A stretch of DNA of 64,000 nucleotides from contig NZ_CP022736.1 in the NCBI RefSeq assembly GCF_002257565.1, positions 2,914,001 through 2,978,000 of the forward strand, written 5' to 3'. Below the pieces are notes generated by a model. That model saw nothing but the letters and a program-made list of their open reading frames with translations, did no database searches and was not told where the DNA came from. Positions 35,203 through 43,774 of the stretch are shown here, one piece after another. The DNA comes from Herbaspirillum sp. meg3. Lineage in GTDB: Bacteria; Pseudomonadota; Gammaproteobacteria; Burkholderiales; Burkholderiaceae_D. The translations under genes and the position numbers were made by a program. Positions within the stretch are counted from its first letter, which is position 1. Every line of letters begins with the position of its first letter.

Positions 35203-35787
35203 TCAGGGATCGAGCAACGCGGCAACCGGTCGCACCAGTCCTTCGAGCAAGGCACGCTCGGGCCGGGTGCGCGCCAGCACGCGAATGCCGAGCAAGGTAC
35301 TCAGCAACATGCGTCCCATGTCTTCCGCCGACTGTCCGGAAGAAATGCTGCCGTCGCTCTGGCCGGCGGCGACACAACGGCGGAAGAAGGCCTCCACTTG
35401 CACCAGTACGTCGGCAACCACACGCTGAAATTCAGGATCATGCGGCGCGACTTCGAGCGCCGAGTTGACCAGCATGCAACCTTTGCGATCCTTGTCGGCC
35501 AGCGAACGTTTGATGATTTCGTTGAAGAAGGCGGCGATGGCGGCACGCGGCGGCATCTGGTTTTCGAAACGGCCGACGCGGTCGAGGAAGCTCTGTTCGA
35601 CATAACGATCGAGCGCACGCCGGTACAAGGCGCGCTTGTCGCCGAAGGCATTGTAGAGACTGGCGCCGGTGATGCCCATGCTCTCGGCCAGATCGCGCAC
35701 CGAAGTGGCTTCGTAGCCGTGGGCCCAAAAACATTGGACTGCGGCATCAAGCGCTGCTGTTTCGTCGAATTCGCGTGGTCGTGCCAT
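35203..35787 (-). CDS. TetR family regulator
   Basis: 194 aa. N-terminal helix-turn-helix (SVRDLAESMGITGASLYNAF) after MARPREFDETAALDAAVQCF. The C-terminal ligand domain includes KGCMLVNSALE, as in the AcuR/YxaF branch. Convergent with nrsF copy 1 and divergent from the sigma factor gene; the AT-rich gap with TCATTTTAAAACAAGTGA (about 35851-35868) is a plausible operator. Confidence 0.9.
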   Translation of the reverse strand: MARPREFDETAALDAAVQCFWAHGYEATSVRDLAESMGITGASLYNAFGDKRALYRRALDRYVEQSFLDRVGRFENQMPPRAAIAAFFNEIIKRSLADKDRKGCMLVNSALEVAPHDPEFQRVVADVLVQVEAFFRRCVAAGQSDGSISSGQSAEDMGRMLLSTLLGIRVLARTRPERALLEGLVRPVAALLDP

Positions 35788-35933
35788 GAGACGTGCCGTA
35801 TTGGCTTGATGGGCTTGATTGCCGTGATTGCTCTGTTATTCGGGCTAGTATATCATTTTAAAACAAGTGATCTAAAACGAGCCGCAGCACTGCAAATGCT
35901 TGCCAACCACCTGAGCCATCGCATGGCCACCAG

Positions 35934-36518
35934 ATGAAGCGACTGACAATAACAGCAGAAACCGATCCGGGGAGGTCCGTCGAAGAGCGCCTGAAGGCGC
36001 TGCTTCTGGCCGGACTGGACGGCAATGAAACTGCCTATCACGCCTTCCTCAACGACCTCAGCGGCCGTCTGCGCGCCTATGTCAGAAAGCGTCTGTTCCA
36101 CCTGCACGACGAAGTTGAAGATATCGTTCAGGAAACCCTGCTGGCGGTCCACAACGCACGCCACACCTATCGTGCCGACGAACCACTGACGGCGTGGGTG
36201 TATGCGATTGCACGCTACAAGCTGATGGACTTCTTGCGCATGCGCTCGCGTCACGATGCCTTCAACGAGCCGCTGGACGACTATGTCGACATCTTCTCCA
36301 GCTCCGATGAAGAACCGGCCAACGACGCCAAGCGCGATATCAACGTCTTGCTGGAACAATTACCGGACAAGCAACGCCTGCCCATTGTTCACGTTAAACT
36401 GCAAGGCATGTCGGTGGCGGAAACCGCACAACTGACCGGCTGGTCCGAATCCGCCGTTAAAATAGGCATACACCGCGGCCTCAAATCTCTCGCGGCCAAA
36501 ATACGATTGTTTTCATGA
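35934..36518 (+). CDS. ECF RNA polymerase sigma factor
   Basis: 194 aa. Region 2 is in FLNDLSGRLRAYVRKRLFHL to DIVQETLLAVHNARHTY, with AWVYAIARYKLMDFLRMRSR. Region 4 is QLPDKQRLPIVHVKLQGMSV and SESAVKIGIHRGLKSL. The next gene is an NrsF anti-sigma overlapping by 4 bp (ATGA), the classic SigF-NrsF pair. I see no GTAACC-type promoter before it, so it is probably not autoregulated through that motif. Confidence 0.92.
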   Translation: MKRLTITAETDPGRSVEERLKALLLAGLDGNETAYHAFLNDLSGRLRAYVRKRLFHLHDEVEDIVQETLLAVHNARHTYRADEPLTAWVYAIARYKLMDFLRMRSRHDAFNEPLDDYVDIFSSSDEEPANDAKRDINVLLEQLPDKQRLPIVHVKLQGMSVAETAQLTGWSESAVKIGIHRGLKSLAAKIRLFS

Positions 36519-37156
36519 AGACTGACGATTTCATTTCCATGCTCACTACCGGCGTCAAACCGGTGGATCGTCACGTGCAGTTCAAACGTTTCTCGCAAGC
36601 CATCCTTGTCGGCGGTGCCGGTGCCTTCATCCTGATGGTGCTGCTGTTCGGCATTCGTCCGGATATCGGCGTCATGCTGGTCACGCCGCTGTTCTGGTTC
36701 AAAATGGCCTTCCCGCTGTCGCTGGCGGCCGCCTCGCTATGGCTGCTGACGCGCCTGAGCCTCCCGGGTGCAGGTCTGGGCAAGCGCTGGATCGCTCCGG
36801 CCACGCCGGTGCTGGTGATCTGGATCGCGGCTCTGGCCGTGCTGGCGGTTGCGCCGGAAAGCGAACGCCTGAATCTGATCATGGGCTTCACCTGGCGTCG
36901 CTGCCCTTTCAATATCGCCATTCTGTCGATCCCGACCTGCGTGACGATCACCTGGGCGGTACGCCAGTTGGCGCCGACACGCTTGCGTCTGGCGGGCGCC
37001 ATGGCGGGCTTGCTGGCCGGCTCGGTAGCGACCGTCGCGTATTGCCTGCATTGCCCGGAAATGGGCGTGCCGTTCTGGGGTATCTGGTATCTGGGTGGCA
37101 TGCTGATTCCCGCCGTGCTGGGATGGCTGTTCGGGCCGGCGGTGTTGCGCTGGTAG
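36515..37156 (+). CDS. nrsF: NrsF-type (DUF1109) anti-sigma factor, copy 2
   Basis: 213 aa, six membrane segments, overlapping the sigma gene by ATGA. Starts MKTDDFISMLTTG. Cysteines in WRRCPFNIAILSIP and LHCPEMGVPFWGIWY align with those of copy 1. It is the cognate anti-sigma of the preceding ECF factor. Confidence 0.88.
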   Translation: MKTDDFISMLTTGVKPVDRHVQFKRFSQAILVGGAGAFILMVLLFGIRPDIGVMLVTPLFWFKMAFPLSLAAASLWLLTRLSLPGAGLGKRWIAPATPVLVIWIAALAVLAVAPESERLNLIMGFTWRRCPFNIAILSIPTCVTITWAVRQLAPTRLRLAGAMAGLLAGSVATVAYCLHCPEMGVPFWGIWYLGGMLIPAVLGWLFGPAVLRW

Positions 37157-37410
37157 GCAAATGTATCGTTCGCCTCGCACTTCTCATCTTTTTACTTATT
37201 CCACTGCGTGATACTTGAGATATTCGCCATCCGGCAACCGAAAACGCCTCAGGAAAGTAAATTTCAAAACACGAGATGGATGAGCAGGTTACTTTTTCAT
37301 TGATGAACTGAGAGAGGTGCCGGAGAGAAAAACAGCACCAATCACATGCCGCTGCAAAATCAGTTCATTTGCGCAAGCTTGCCAACTCCCTGTCACGACA
37401 TACCCCTCTA

Positions 37411-37869
37411 TCAGTCACATTTAGCGACACACGCATCATAAGCCGGATCGCACATTTCTGTATTTCCCTGCCTATCGATACATTGATTTCTCGCGTCGTA
37501 GCATGCTTGTTCACAACTGCTCTTTGCAGCGGAGAGAGTAGCCTTGCGTTGGAACTCTTTATTTTCCTTGATTCCGTTTTCGCCGATCTCGCGGCAAAAA
37601 TGCGCCCCAGCCGTACCCCCCAAACAATACAAATTCCCGCAACAGTCATTGCTGAAGCTGCAGCTTTCGCCTTTGCCGCGACAAGCGTTCTGAGCAATTA
37701 AATTTTTCTCGGCAGGAAGCGCAGTATATTGCTCACTCAGTTCCTGCTTAATATGGGAAATATTCAAGCGGCCTAGCGCCTGCGACTCGTCCTCCGGCAT
37801 CGTCCGCGCCGAACACGCCGCGCCAAAGCCGAATAGAAAAATGGAAAGAACAAAAATCAGATGTTTCAT
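37411..37869 (-). CDS. Cys-rich lipoprotein with a knottin-like segment
   Basis: 152 aa. Lipoprotein signal (LIFVLSIFLFGFGAACS, lipid on Cys19). Residues about 63-92 have the inhibitor-cystine-knot spacing C-x6-C-x5-CC-x4-C-x9-C (ESCSFSNDCCGNLYC). A second block with C-x3-C pairs follows (SSCEQACYDARNQC, YDACVAKCD). Likely an outer- or inner-membrane-anchored binding or protective protein; no family recognised. The 250 bp between it and nrsF hold no gene. Confidence 0.65.
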   Translation of the reverse strand: MKHLIFVLSIFLFGFGAACSARTMPEDESQALGRLNISHIKQELSEQYTALPAEKNLIAQNACRGKGESCSFSNDCCGNLYCLGGTAGAHFCREIGENGIKENKEFQRKATLSAAKSSCEQACYDARNQCIDRQGNTEMCDPAYDACVAKCD

Positions 37870-37959
37870 AGCCCCTCGCCTCGGTAGTTAGTTGATCCAC
37901 AGTTTTGAAATACAACATTTTCAACAGGTGATTACAAGGTCTGAGTATCCCTCCTGTTC

Positions 37960-38994
37960 TCAGTCCGTTTTAACCAGGACAACGTCTCCGGGCGAGCCTG
38001 CCGATCCTGCGGGACCCGTAGTGTAAGTACTGGTTCCCGGATGCCCCTGATCGACATGGATTGACCAAAACGGTCCGGTACAGACGCGACCATCACCTCC
38101 TGGCCCGGCCTGCCCTTCACGTCCGCCGCCGCCCCCTGAGCCGCCTGAAACATAGAAACTCATCCCCTGCTCCCACTGTCGGGGAGTAACGTCTACAGCA
38201 TCCGGTGCGCGTTCCTTTATCGCCAATACTGATCCGATGGCACCACGCAGGATCATCAGCCCTTTGCCTTTTTCGCCCGATCCTGCGACCTGCTTTTCTT
38301 TCAACAGCGACGCGATATCAAGAAGCTGCTTTACCAATTCATTGGTCAGGTCCGGCAATTTTTTATCAACATGTACCCTCGTCAAATCCAGACCGGAAAA
38401 GTTCACACTGGCAAGCATTCCCTGTCCCCCACGACCTCCGTTGCCGCCACCGCCTGCGTTTCCACCGTCTCCACCATTTCGTTGCGGGACACACTCTGGG
38501 CCGCCTCCTTTTCCGCCATCTCCCCCTTCTCCTCCGACGCCACCACCGACACCTTGCCCCAGCACTACAAACTTCTCCAATTTCTCGATGCCTACGGTGA
38601 GCTTCAGCTGAAATCCGCTTGCGCCATCATTTCCTGCCTTGCCTGTGTCACCGGTCGCACCTTTGTCGTTGTATCCAGCCTGAGCCTTGGCTGGCGGCTT
38701 GGGTGGAACCGGATGAACGATATCGTCGTATAACCAAATATACGAAGTACCTGTCGAAGTGATCTTGTTGATAATCAGCGCTGCTTTGCGCCGGGAAGAT
38801 GGAATCGCGATGATCGTCTTGTCTTCCAATATCAAGTGATCAAAATAATATGCCCCGCCGTCTGGCTGCATGCTGCCAAGATCAATCATCTCTCCACGCT
38901 TCAAGACAATATCGCTGGCACAGACAGAAAGCGAGAAAAAGACGAGTAAGGGAAGACCTAAAAATACTGCAGACAAATTAGGTTTAATTTTCAT
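37960..38994 (-). CDS. Secreted Gly-rich, collagen-like protein
   Basis: 344 aa with a signal peptide (GLPLLVFFSLSVCA). After a beta-rich N-terminal domain come glycine-rich tracts, some with collagen-like G-x-y periodicity (GATGDTGKAGNDGASG, GGEGGDGGKGGG, GREGQAGPGGDG, GPAGSAGSPGD). The middle is helical (DLTNELVKQLLDIASLLKEK). A good GAGGAATTCTC site precedes the ATG. Probably an extracellular or surface protein; function unknown. Confidence 0.75.
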   Translation of the reverse strand: MKIKPNLSAVFLGLPLLVFFSLSVCASDIVLKRGEMIDLGSMQPDGGAYYFDHLILEDKTIIAIPSSRRKAALIINKITSTGTSYIWLYDDIVHPVPPKPPAKAQAGYNDKGATGDTGKAGNDGASGFQLKLTVGIEKLEKFVVLGQGVGGGVGGEGGDGGKGGGPECVPQRNGGDGGNAGGGGNGGRGGQGMLASVNFSGLDLTRVHVDKKLPDLTNELVKQLLDIASLLKEKQVAGSGEKGKGLMILRGAIGSVLAIKERAPDAVDVTPRQWEQGMSFYVSGGSGGGGGREGQAGPGGDGRVCTGPFWSIHVDQGHPGTSTYTTGPAGSAGSPGDVVLVKTD

Positions 38995-39375
38995 GAGAAT
39001 TCCTCTTGTTTGTTATTGGTCATGAGGATAGCCATCAGGAACCATGGCGTATGGTGATTCTATATCTCCGCAATTGGCTCATGCATAAATTCTTCAATCC
39101 TCTCAACACCATTTCCTGACGGCATTTTATTTCCAGCGACTTGATTAAGAACAGGACAAAACGAACTACCCAAAATCGCCCGGTGCAGCGCACCATTTAC
39201 GAGCAGCCGTGCACCGCGACACCTCATAACATGACATATATTTTTTTCGCGATCTTCTCCCCGCCACCTCTCTCTCCTCTGAAACCCTTCTGCAATAAGG
39301 GATTCAGCCCCTCTGGCACAGGCTTTGCATAGTGCTGTATACGGATCAACGACGATCCCCCCAATTCTTAATGCC
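38995..39375. other. 380 bp without a confident gene, upstream of the nitrate leader
   Basis: A 148-codon minus-strand ORF covers most of it and extends into narK (39060-39506). Its N-terminal part is antisense to the leader and narK start and looks artificial; the C-terminal 90 residues are Cys-containing but unconvincing. The nitrate operon promoter should lie here; no clear boxes were identified. Confidence 0.4.
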
Positions 39376-39458
39376 GATCTAAAGACGGATCTGCAGGACA
39401 ACGGCGTCCGCTTAGCTTGGCATTCTTGCCTTGTTGAGCGGGCGCCTTTTTGTTTTTT
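39376..39458 (+). promoter_or_regulatory. ANTAR (NasT/NasR-type) antitermination leader with terminator
   Basis: Two hexaloop hairpins: P1 GATCT-AAAGAC-GGATC (39376-39391) and P2 GGAC-AACGGC-GTCC (39396-39409), 4 nt apart. Each loop has A at position 1 and G at position 4, the ANTAR signature. A terminator (GGCGTCCGCT 39403-39412 with AGCGGGCGCC 39437-39446, then a T-run to 39458) shares the 3' arm of P2, so the two folds exclude each other. narK starts 12 bp later. Confidence 0.8.
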
Positions 39459-39469
39459 ACGGGATAAAA

Positions 39470-40807
39470 ATGGCCGTGACTTCTCAAAACAGCACCAGCA
39501 AGGCAAGCAAGATCCAGCTCTTCTCGATCAGTTCGCCGCAAATGCGCGCCTTCCATCTGACATGGATGGCTTTCTTCGTCTGCTTCTTTGCCTGGTTCGC
39601 CTGCGCGCCGCTGATGCCTGTCATCAAGGGCCAACTCGGCCTGACCATCGAACAGATTGCCAACATCAATATCGCCGCCGTCGCCGTGACAATCCTGGTG
39701 CGCCTGATCATCGGCCCGATGTGCGATCGCTTCGGCCCACGCAAGACCTACACCGGCCTGCTGCTGATCGGCGCCATTCCTGTGATCGGCGTCGGCTTTT
39801 CGCAAAGCTATGAGAGCTTCCTGTTCTTCCGCCTTTGCATCGGTGCGGTCGGCGCCAGTTTCGTGATCACGCAATACCACACCTCGGTGATGTTCGCTCC
39901 CAATGTCGTCGGTACCGCCAATGCGGCAACTGCTGGCTGGGGCAATGCAGGCGGCGGTGTGGCGCAAGGTCTGATGCCATTGTTGCTGACGGCCATGCTG
40001 ATGCTGGGCGTGGGCGACTACCTAGGCTGGCGCGTGGCGCTGCTGGTGCCGGGCTTGCTGATGCTGGTGATGGCGGCACTGTATTGGCATTTCACCCAGG
40101 ATTGCCCGCAAGGCAATTTCGAGGAGTTGCGCGCTGCCGGCATCACTATCGATAGCGGCAAAAAAGGCGGCTGGGCAAGTTTCCGCGCGGCCAGCGCCAA
40201 CTACCGCGTGTGGATGCTGTTTGTCACCTATGGCGCTTGCTTCGGCGTGGAAATCTTCATCCACAACATCGCCGCTATTTATTACGTGGATCACTTCGGC
40301 CTGTCTTTGAAGAGTGCCGGCATTGCTGCTGCAAGCTTTGGTTTGCTGGCGCTGTTTGCACGCGCGCTGGGAGGCATCATCTCCGACAAGGTAGCACTGC
40401 GTGGCGGCCTCAATCGCCGCGCCACCCTGCTGTTCGTGATGATGCTGGGCGAAGGCCTCGGCCTGTTGTGGTTTGCCCATGCAGGCAGCGTCACGCTGGC
40501 GGTCATCGCGATGTTGTGCTTTGGCCTGTTCACACACATGGCCTGCGGTGCGACGTATGCGCTGGTGCCCTTTATTGATCGCAAAGCACTGGGCGGCGTG
40601 GCCGGCATCATCGGCGCGGGCGGCAACGTCGGCGCGGTGCTGGCGGGCTTCCTGATGAAAGGTCTGGGCAATACGCAACAGACACTGAGCATGCTCGGTG
40701 TGCTGGTGACGGTGTCGGCGCTGTGCGCCATCGCGGTACGTTTCACTGCTACCGACAAGAGCGACGAGCCTGCGCTTGCCGTTCCTGCCAACAATATTCC
40801 CGCCTGA
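39470..40807 (+). CDS. narK: Nitrate/nitrite transporter (NarK/NasA-type MFS)
   Basis: 445 aa from ATG 39470; an upstream in-frame start lies inside the terminator and is rejected. Twelve membrane segments. Nitrate-porter motifs include WFACAPLMPVIKGQLGL, MCDRFGPRKTYTGLLLIGAI, ATAGWGNAGGGVAQ and GAGGNVGAVLAGF. It brings nitrate in for the enzymes encoded downstream. Confidence 0.93.
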   Translation: MAVTSQNSTSKASKIQLFSISSPQMRAFHLTWMAFFVCFFAWFACAPLMPVIKGQLGLTIEQIANINIAAVAVTILVRLIIGPMCDRFGPRKTYTGLLLIGAIPVIGVGFSQSYESFLFFRLCIGAVGASFVITQYHTSVMFAPNVVGTANAATAGWGNAGGGVAQGLMPLLLTAMLMLGVGDYLGWRVALLVPGLLMLVMAALYWHFTQDCPQGNFEELRAAGITIDSGKKGGWASFRAASANYRVWMLFVTYGACFGVEIFIHNIAAIYYVDHFGLSLKSAGIAAASFGLLALFARALGGIISDKVALRGGLNRRATLLFVMMLGEGLGLLWFAHAGSVTLAVIAMLCFGLFTHMACGATYALVPFIDRKALGGVAGIIGAGGNVGAVLAGFLMKGLGNTQQTLSMLGVLVTVSALCAIAVRFTATDKSDEPALAVPANNIPA

Positions 40808-40820
40808 GGAGAACCGGATC

Positions 40821-43397
40821 ATGAACATCATCGTCATTGGCCACGGCATGGTCGGTCACAAGTTTCTGGAATCGCTCGCCGAAAGCGGTGCGTCCAATAT
40901 CAACGTCACCGTACTGTGTGAAGAGCCGCGTCCGGCCTACGACCGCGTGCATCTGTCCGAATTCTTCGCCGGCAAAACCGCCGACGATCTGTCGCTGGTG
41001 GCGCCCGGTTTTTTTGATGCCGGCAAAAGCAGCATCCACTTCGATCTGAAGCTCAACGCCAAGGCGCAGAACATCGATATCGTCGCCAAGACCGTGACCG
41101 TCAACATCAACGGCGAAGTCAAAACCATGTCTTACGACAAGCTCGTGATGGCAACCGGTTCCTACCCTTTTGTCCCGACCGTCGCGGGTAACCAGCGCAA
41201 GGATTGCTTTGTCTACCGCACTATCGAAGATCTGGAAGCGATGCTCGAATGCGGCAAGCGTTCAAAGACCGGCGTGGTCATTGGCGGCGGTCTGCTCGGT
41301 CTGGAATGCGCCAAGGCATTGCGCGACATGAACCTGGAAACCCATGTCGTCGAATTCGCGCCACGCCTGATGGCGGTGCAGGTCGACGAAAGCGGCGGCC
41401 GCATCCTGCGTCAAAAGATCCAGGATCTCGGCGTCACGGCGCACACGCAAAAGAACACGCTGGAAATCGTCGACGGCAAGACCGGCACCCACCGCATGAA
41501 TTTTGAAGACGGCACGCACCTCGACACCGACATGATCGTGTTCTCGGCCGGCATCCGTCCTCGCGATGAGCTGGCGCGCGAATCGGGTATCAAGGTCGGC
41601 GACCGCGGCGGCATCGTCATCGACAACAGCTGCGTCACGTCCGATCCCAACATCTACGCCATCGGTGAATGCGCCTTATGGAACGGCAAGATTTTTGGTC
41701 TGGTCGCACCCGGCTATGACATGGCACGCACCGCCGCCAAGCACGTATTGGCACATCTGAACGACGCCGCCGACAGCATTCCGCAGTTCAACGGCGCCGA
41801 CATGAGCACCAAGTTGAAGCTCATGGGAGTGGACGTCGCCAGCATCGGCGATCCGCACGGCAAGGAAGCCGGCAGCCGTTCGTTCCAGTTCACCGATGAG
41901 CGCAAACAGATCTATAAGAAGATCGTCGTCTCCGAATCCGGCAAGCATCTGCTCGGCGCTGTGATGGTCGGCGACGCGGCCGAATACGGCACTCTGCTGC
42001 AGATGATGTTGAACCGCATCGAGTTGCCGGAGTCGCCGGAATTTCTGATCCTCCCGCAAGCTGACGGCAAGACCAAGGTCGGCCTCGGCGTCGATGCCCT
42101 GCCTGACTCCGCGCAAATCTGCTCCTGCAACAACGTGTCGAAGGGCCAGCTGTGTGCCGCAGTGGCGTCCGGCGTGACCAACATCGGTGACCTCAAGAGC
42201 TGCACCAAAGCAGGTACTGCCTGCGGCGGTTGCGTGCCGCTGGTGACACAGGTGATGAAGGCCGAGATGAAGAAGCAAGGCCTGGCCGTCAACAACCACG
42301 TCTGCGAACACTTCGCCTACTCGCGCCAGGAGTTGCACCATCTGGTGCGCGTGAACAAGATCAAGAGCTTCGGCGACCTGCTGACGCAACACGGCAAAGG
42401 TCTCGGTTGCGACGTCTGCAAACCGGTCACCGCCAACATCCTGGCCTCGTGCTGGAATGACTTCGTGCTCAAAAAAGAACACGCCAGCCTGCAGGATTCC
42501 AACGACTACTTCCTCGGCAACATCCAGAAGGACGGCACCTATTCCGTCGTGCCACGCATGGCCGGCGGTGAAGTGACGCCGGACGGCCTGATCGCGGTCG
42601 GCCAGATCGCCAAGAAGTATGGCCTCTACACCAAGATCACCGGCGGCCAGCGCGTCGACCTGTTCGGTGCCCGCGTCGAGCAATTGCCGGACATATGGGA
42701 AGAACTGATCGCCGCCGGTTTTGAAACCGGCCACGCCTACGGCAAGTCGCTGCGTACGGTCAAATCCTGCGTCGGCTCGACCTGGTGCCGTTACGGTGTT
42801 GACGACAGCGTCGGCCTCGCAATCGAGCTGGAGAATCGTTACAAAGGCCTGCGCTCGCCGCACAAGATCAAGTTCGGCGTATCGGGCTGCACGCGCGAGT
42901 GTGCCGAAGCGCAAGGCAAGGATGTCGGCATCATCGCCACCGAAAAAGGCTGGAACCTGTATGTCTGCGGCAACGGCGGTATGAAGCCGCGCCATGCCGA
43001 ACTGATCGCCTCCGATCTCGACAAGACATCGCTGGTGCGCTACATCGACCGTTTCCTGATGTTCTACGTGCGTACGGCGGATCGCCTGCAACGCACCAGT
43101 ACCTGGCGCGACAACCTGGAAGGCGGCCTTGACTACCTGAAGAGCGTGGTCATCGACGACAAGCTGGGCATTGCCGCCGAACTGGAAGCCGACATGCAGC
43201 ACGTGGTCGACACCTATGAATGCGAATGGAAGAAAGCAGTCAACGATCCGGAAACACGCAAGCGCTTCCGCCATTTCGTCAACAGCAAGGAAGCCGACCA
43301 GAACGTCAAATTTGTCGACGAGCGTGGCCAGATCCGTCCGGCCACGGTTGCCGAGCGTAAGCTGATCGATATTCCGGTGGTGGCGGAAGCAATCTGA
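40821..43397 (+). CDS. nirB: NADH-dependent nitrite reductase large subunit NirB
   Basis: 858 aa from ATG 40821 (GAGGAGA upstream). N-terminal FAD/NADH domain (IVIGHGMVGHKFLE; GVVIGGGLLGLECAKAL). BFD-type [2Fe-2S] region (CSCNNVSKGQLC, CTKAGTACGGCVP). Ferredoxin-like repeats and the siroheme/4Fe-4S cysteines (SCVGSTWCRYG and GCTRECAEAQGKD). Reduces nitrite to ammonium with NirD. Confidence 0.97.
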   Translation: MNIIVIGHGMVGHKFLESLAESGASNINVTVLCEEPRPAYDRVHLSEFFAGKTADDLSLVAPGFFDAGKSSIHFDLKLNAKAQNIDIVAKTVTVNINGEVKTMSYDKLVMATGSYPFVPTVAGNQRKDCFVYRTIEDLEAMLECGKRSKTGVVIGGGLLGLECAKALRDMNLETHVVEFAPRLMAVQVDESGGRILRQKIQDLGVTAHTQKNTLEIVDGKTGTHRMNFEDGTHLDTDMIVFSAGIRPRDELARESGIKVGDRGGIVIDNSCVTSDPNIYAIGECALWNGKIFGLVAPGYDMARTAAKHVLAHLNDAADSIPQFNGADMSTKLKLMGVDVASIGDPHGKEAGSRSFQFTDERKQIYKKIVVSESGKHLLGAVMVGDAAEYGTLLQMMLNRIELPESPEFLILPQADGKTKVGLGVDALPDSAQICSCNNVSKGQLCAAVASGVTNIGDLKSCTKAGTACGGCVPLVTQVMKAEMKKQGLAVNNHVCEHFAYSRQELHHLVRVNKIKSFGDLLTQHGKGLGCDVCKPVTANILASCWNDFVLKKEHASLQDSNDYFLGNIQKDGTYSVVPRMAGGEVTPDGLIAVGQIAKKYGLYTKITGGQRVDLFGARVEQLPDIWEELIAAGFETGHAYGKSLRTVKSCVGSTWCRYGVDDSVGLAIELENRYKGLRSPHKIKFGVSGCTRECAEAQGKDVGIIATEKGWNLYVCGNGGMKPRHAELIASDLDKTSLVRYIDRFLMFYVRTADRLQRTSTWRDNLEGGLDYLKSVVIDDKLGIAAELEADMQHVVDTYECEWKKAVNDPETRKRFRHFVNSKEADQNVKFVDERGQIRPATVAERKLIDIPVVAEAI

Positions 43398-43411
43398 CCC
43401 TGATGGAGAAC

Positions 43412-43774
43412 ATGAACATGCATAGCGACCGACAAATTGAACATTGGATTGAAGTCTGCGATATCGCCGACATCGTTCCCAACACCGGCGTCTGCGCGCT
43501 GATCAACGGCGAGCAGATCGCGGTGTTCCACGTTGTCGATGCCAATCAGGAAGAGACCCGCGTCTTCGCCATCGGTAACTACGACCCCAACGCCGATGCG
43601 TCGGTACTCTCTCGTGGTCTGGTCGGCAGCATCGGCGAGCGCATCGTGGTCGCCTCGCCGATCTACAAGCAGCACTTTGACCTGCAGACCGGCGAATGCA
43701 TTGAAGCCCCCGAACATTCGGTCAGCGCGTATCCGGCATGCATCGATCATGGCAAGGTGTGGGTGGGCGCATGA
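43412..43774 (+). CDS. nirD: Nitrite reductase small subunit NirD
   Basis: 120 aa Rieske-like domain (WIEVCDIADIVPNTGVCALI; QHFDLQTGECIE), lacking the full set of Rieske Cys/His ligands, as is normal for NirD. ATG 43412 or 43418 could both serve the GGAG at 43405. Overlaps the next gene by ATGA. Confidence 0.93.
   Translation: MNMHSDRQIEHWIEVCDIADIVPNTGVCALINGEQIAVFHVVDANQEETRVFAIGNYDPNADASVLSRGLVGSIGERIVVASPIYKQHFDLQTGECIEAPEHSVSAYPACIDHGKVWVGA

Noticed and set aside
39060..39506. 148-codon minus-strand ORF overlapping the nitrate leader and narK start
   Set aside because: Its first third is antisense to narK and the ANTAR leader. The rest has weak protein character and no clear start site.
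41676..43274. 532-codon minus-strand ORF opposite nirB
   Set aside because: A typical high-GC shadow frame of a certain gene; no start signal.
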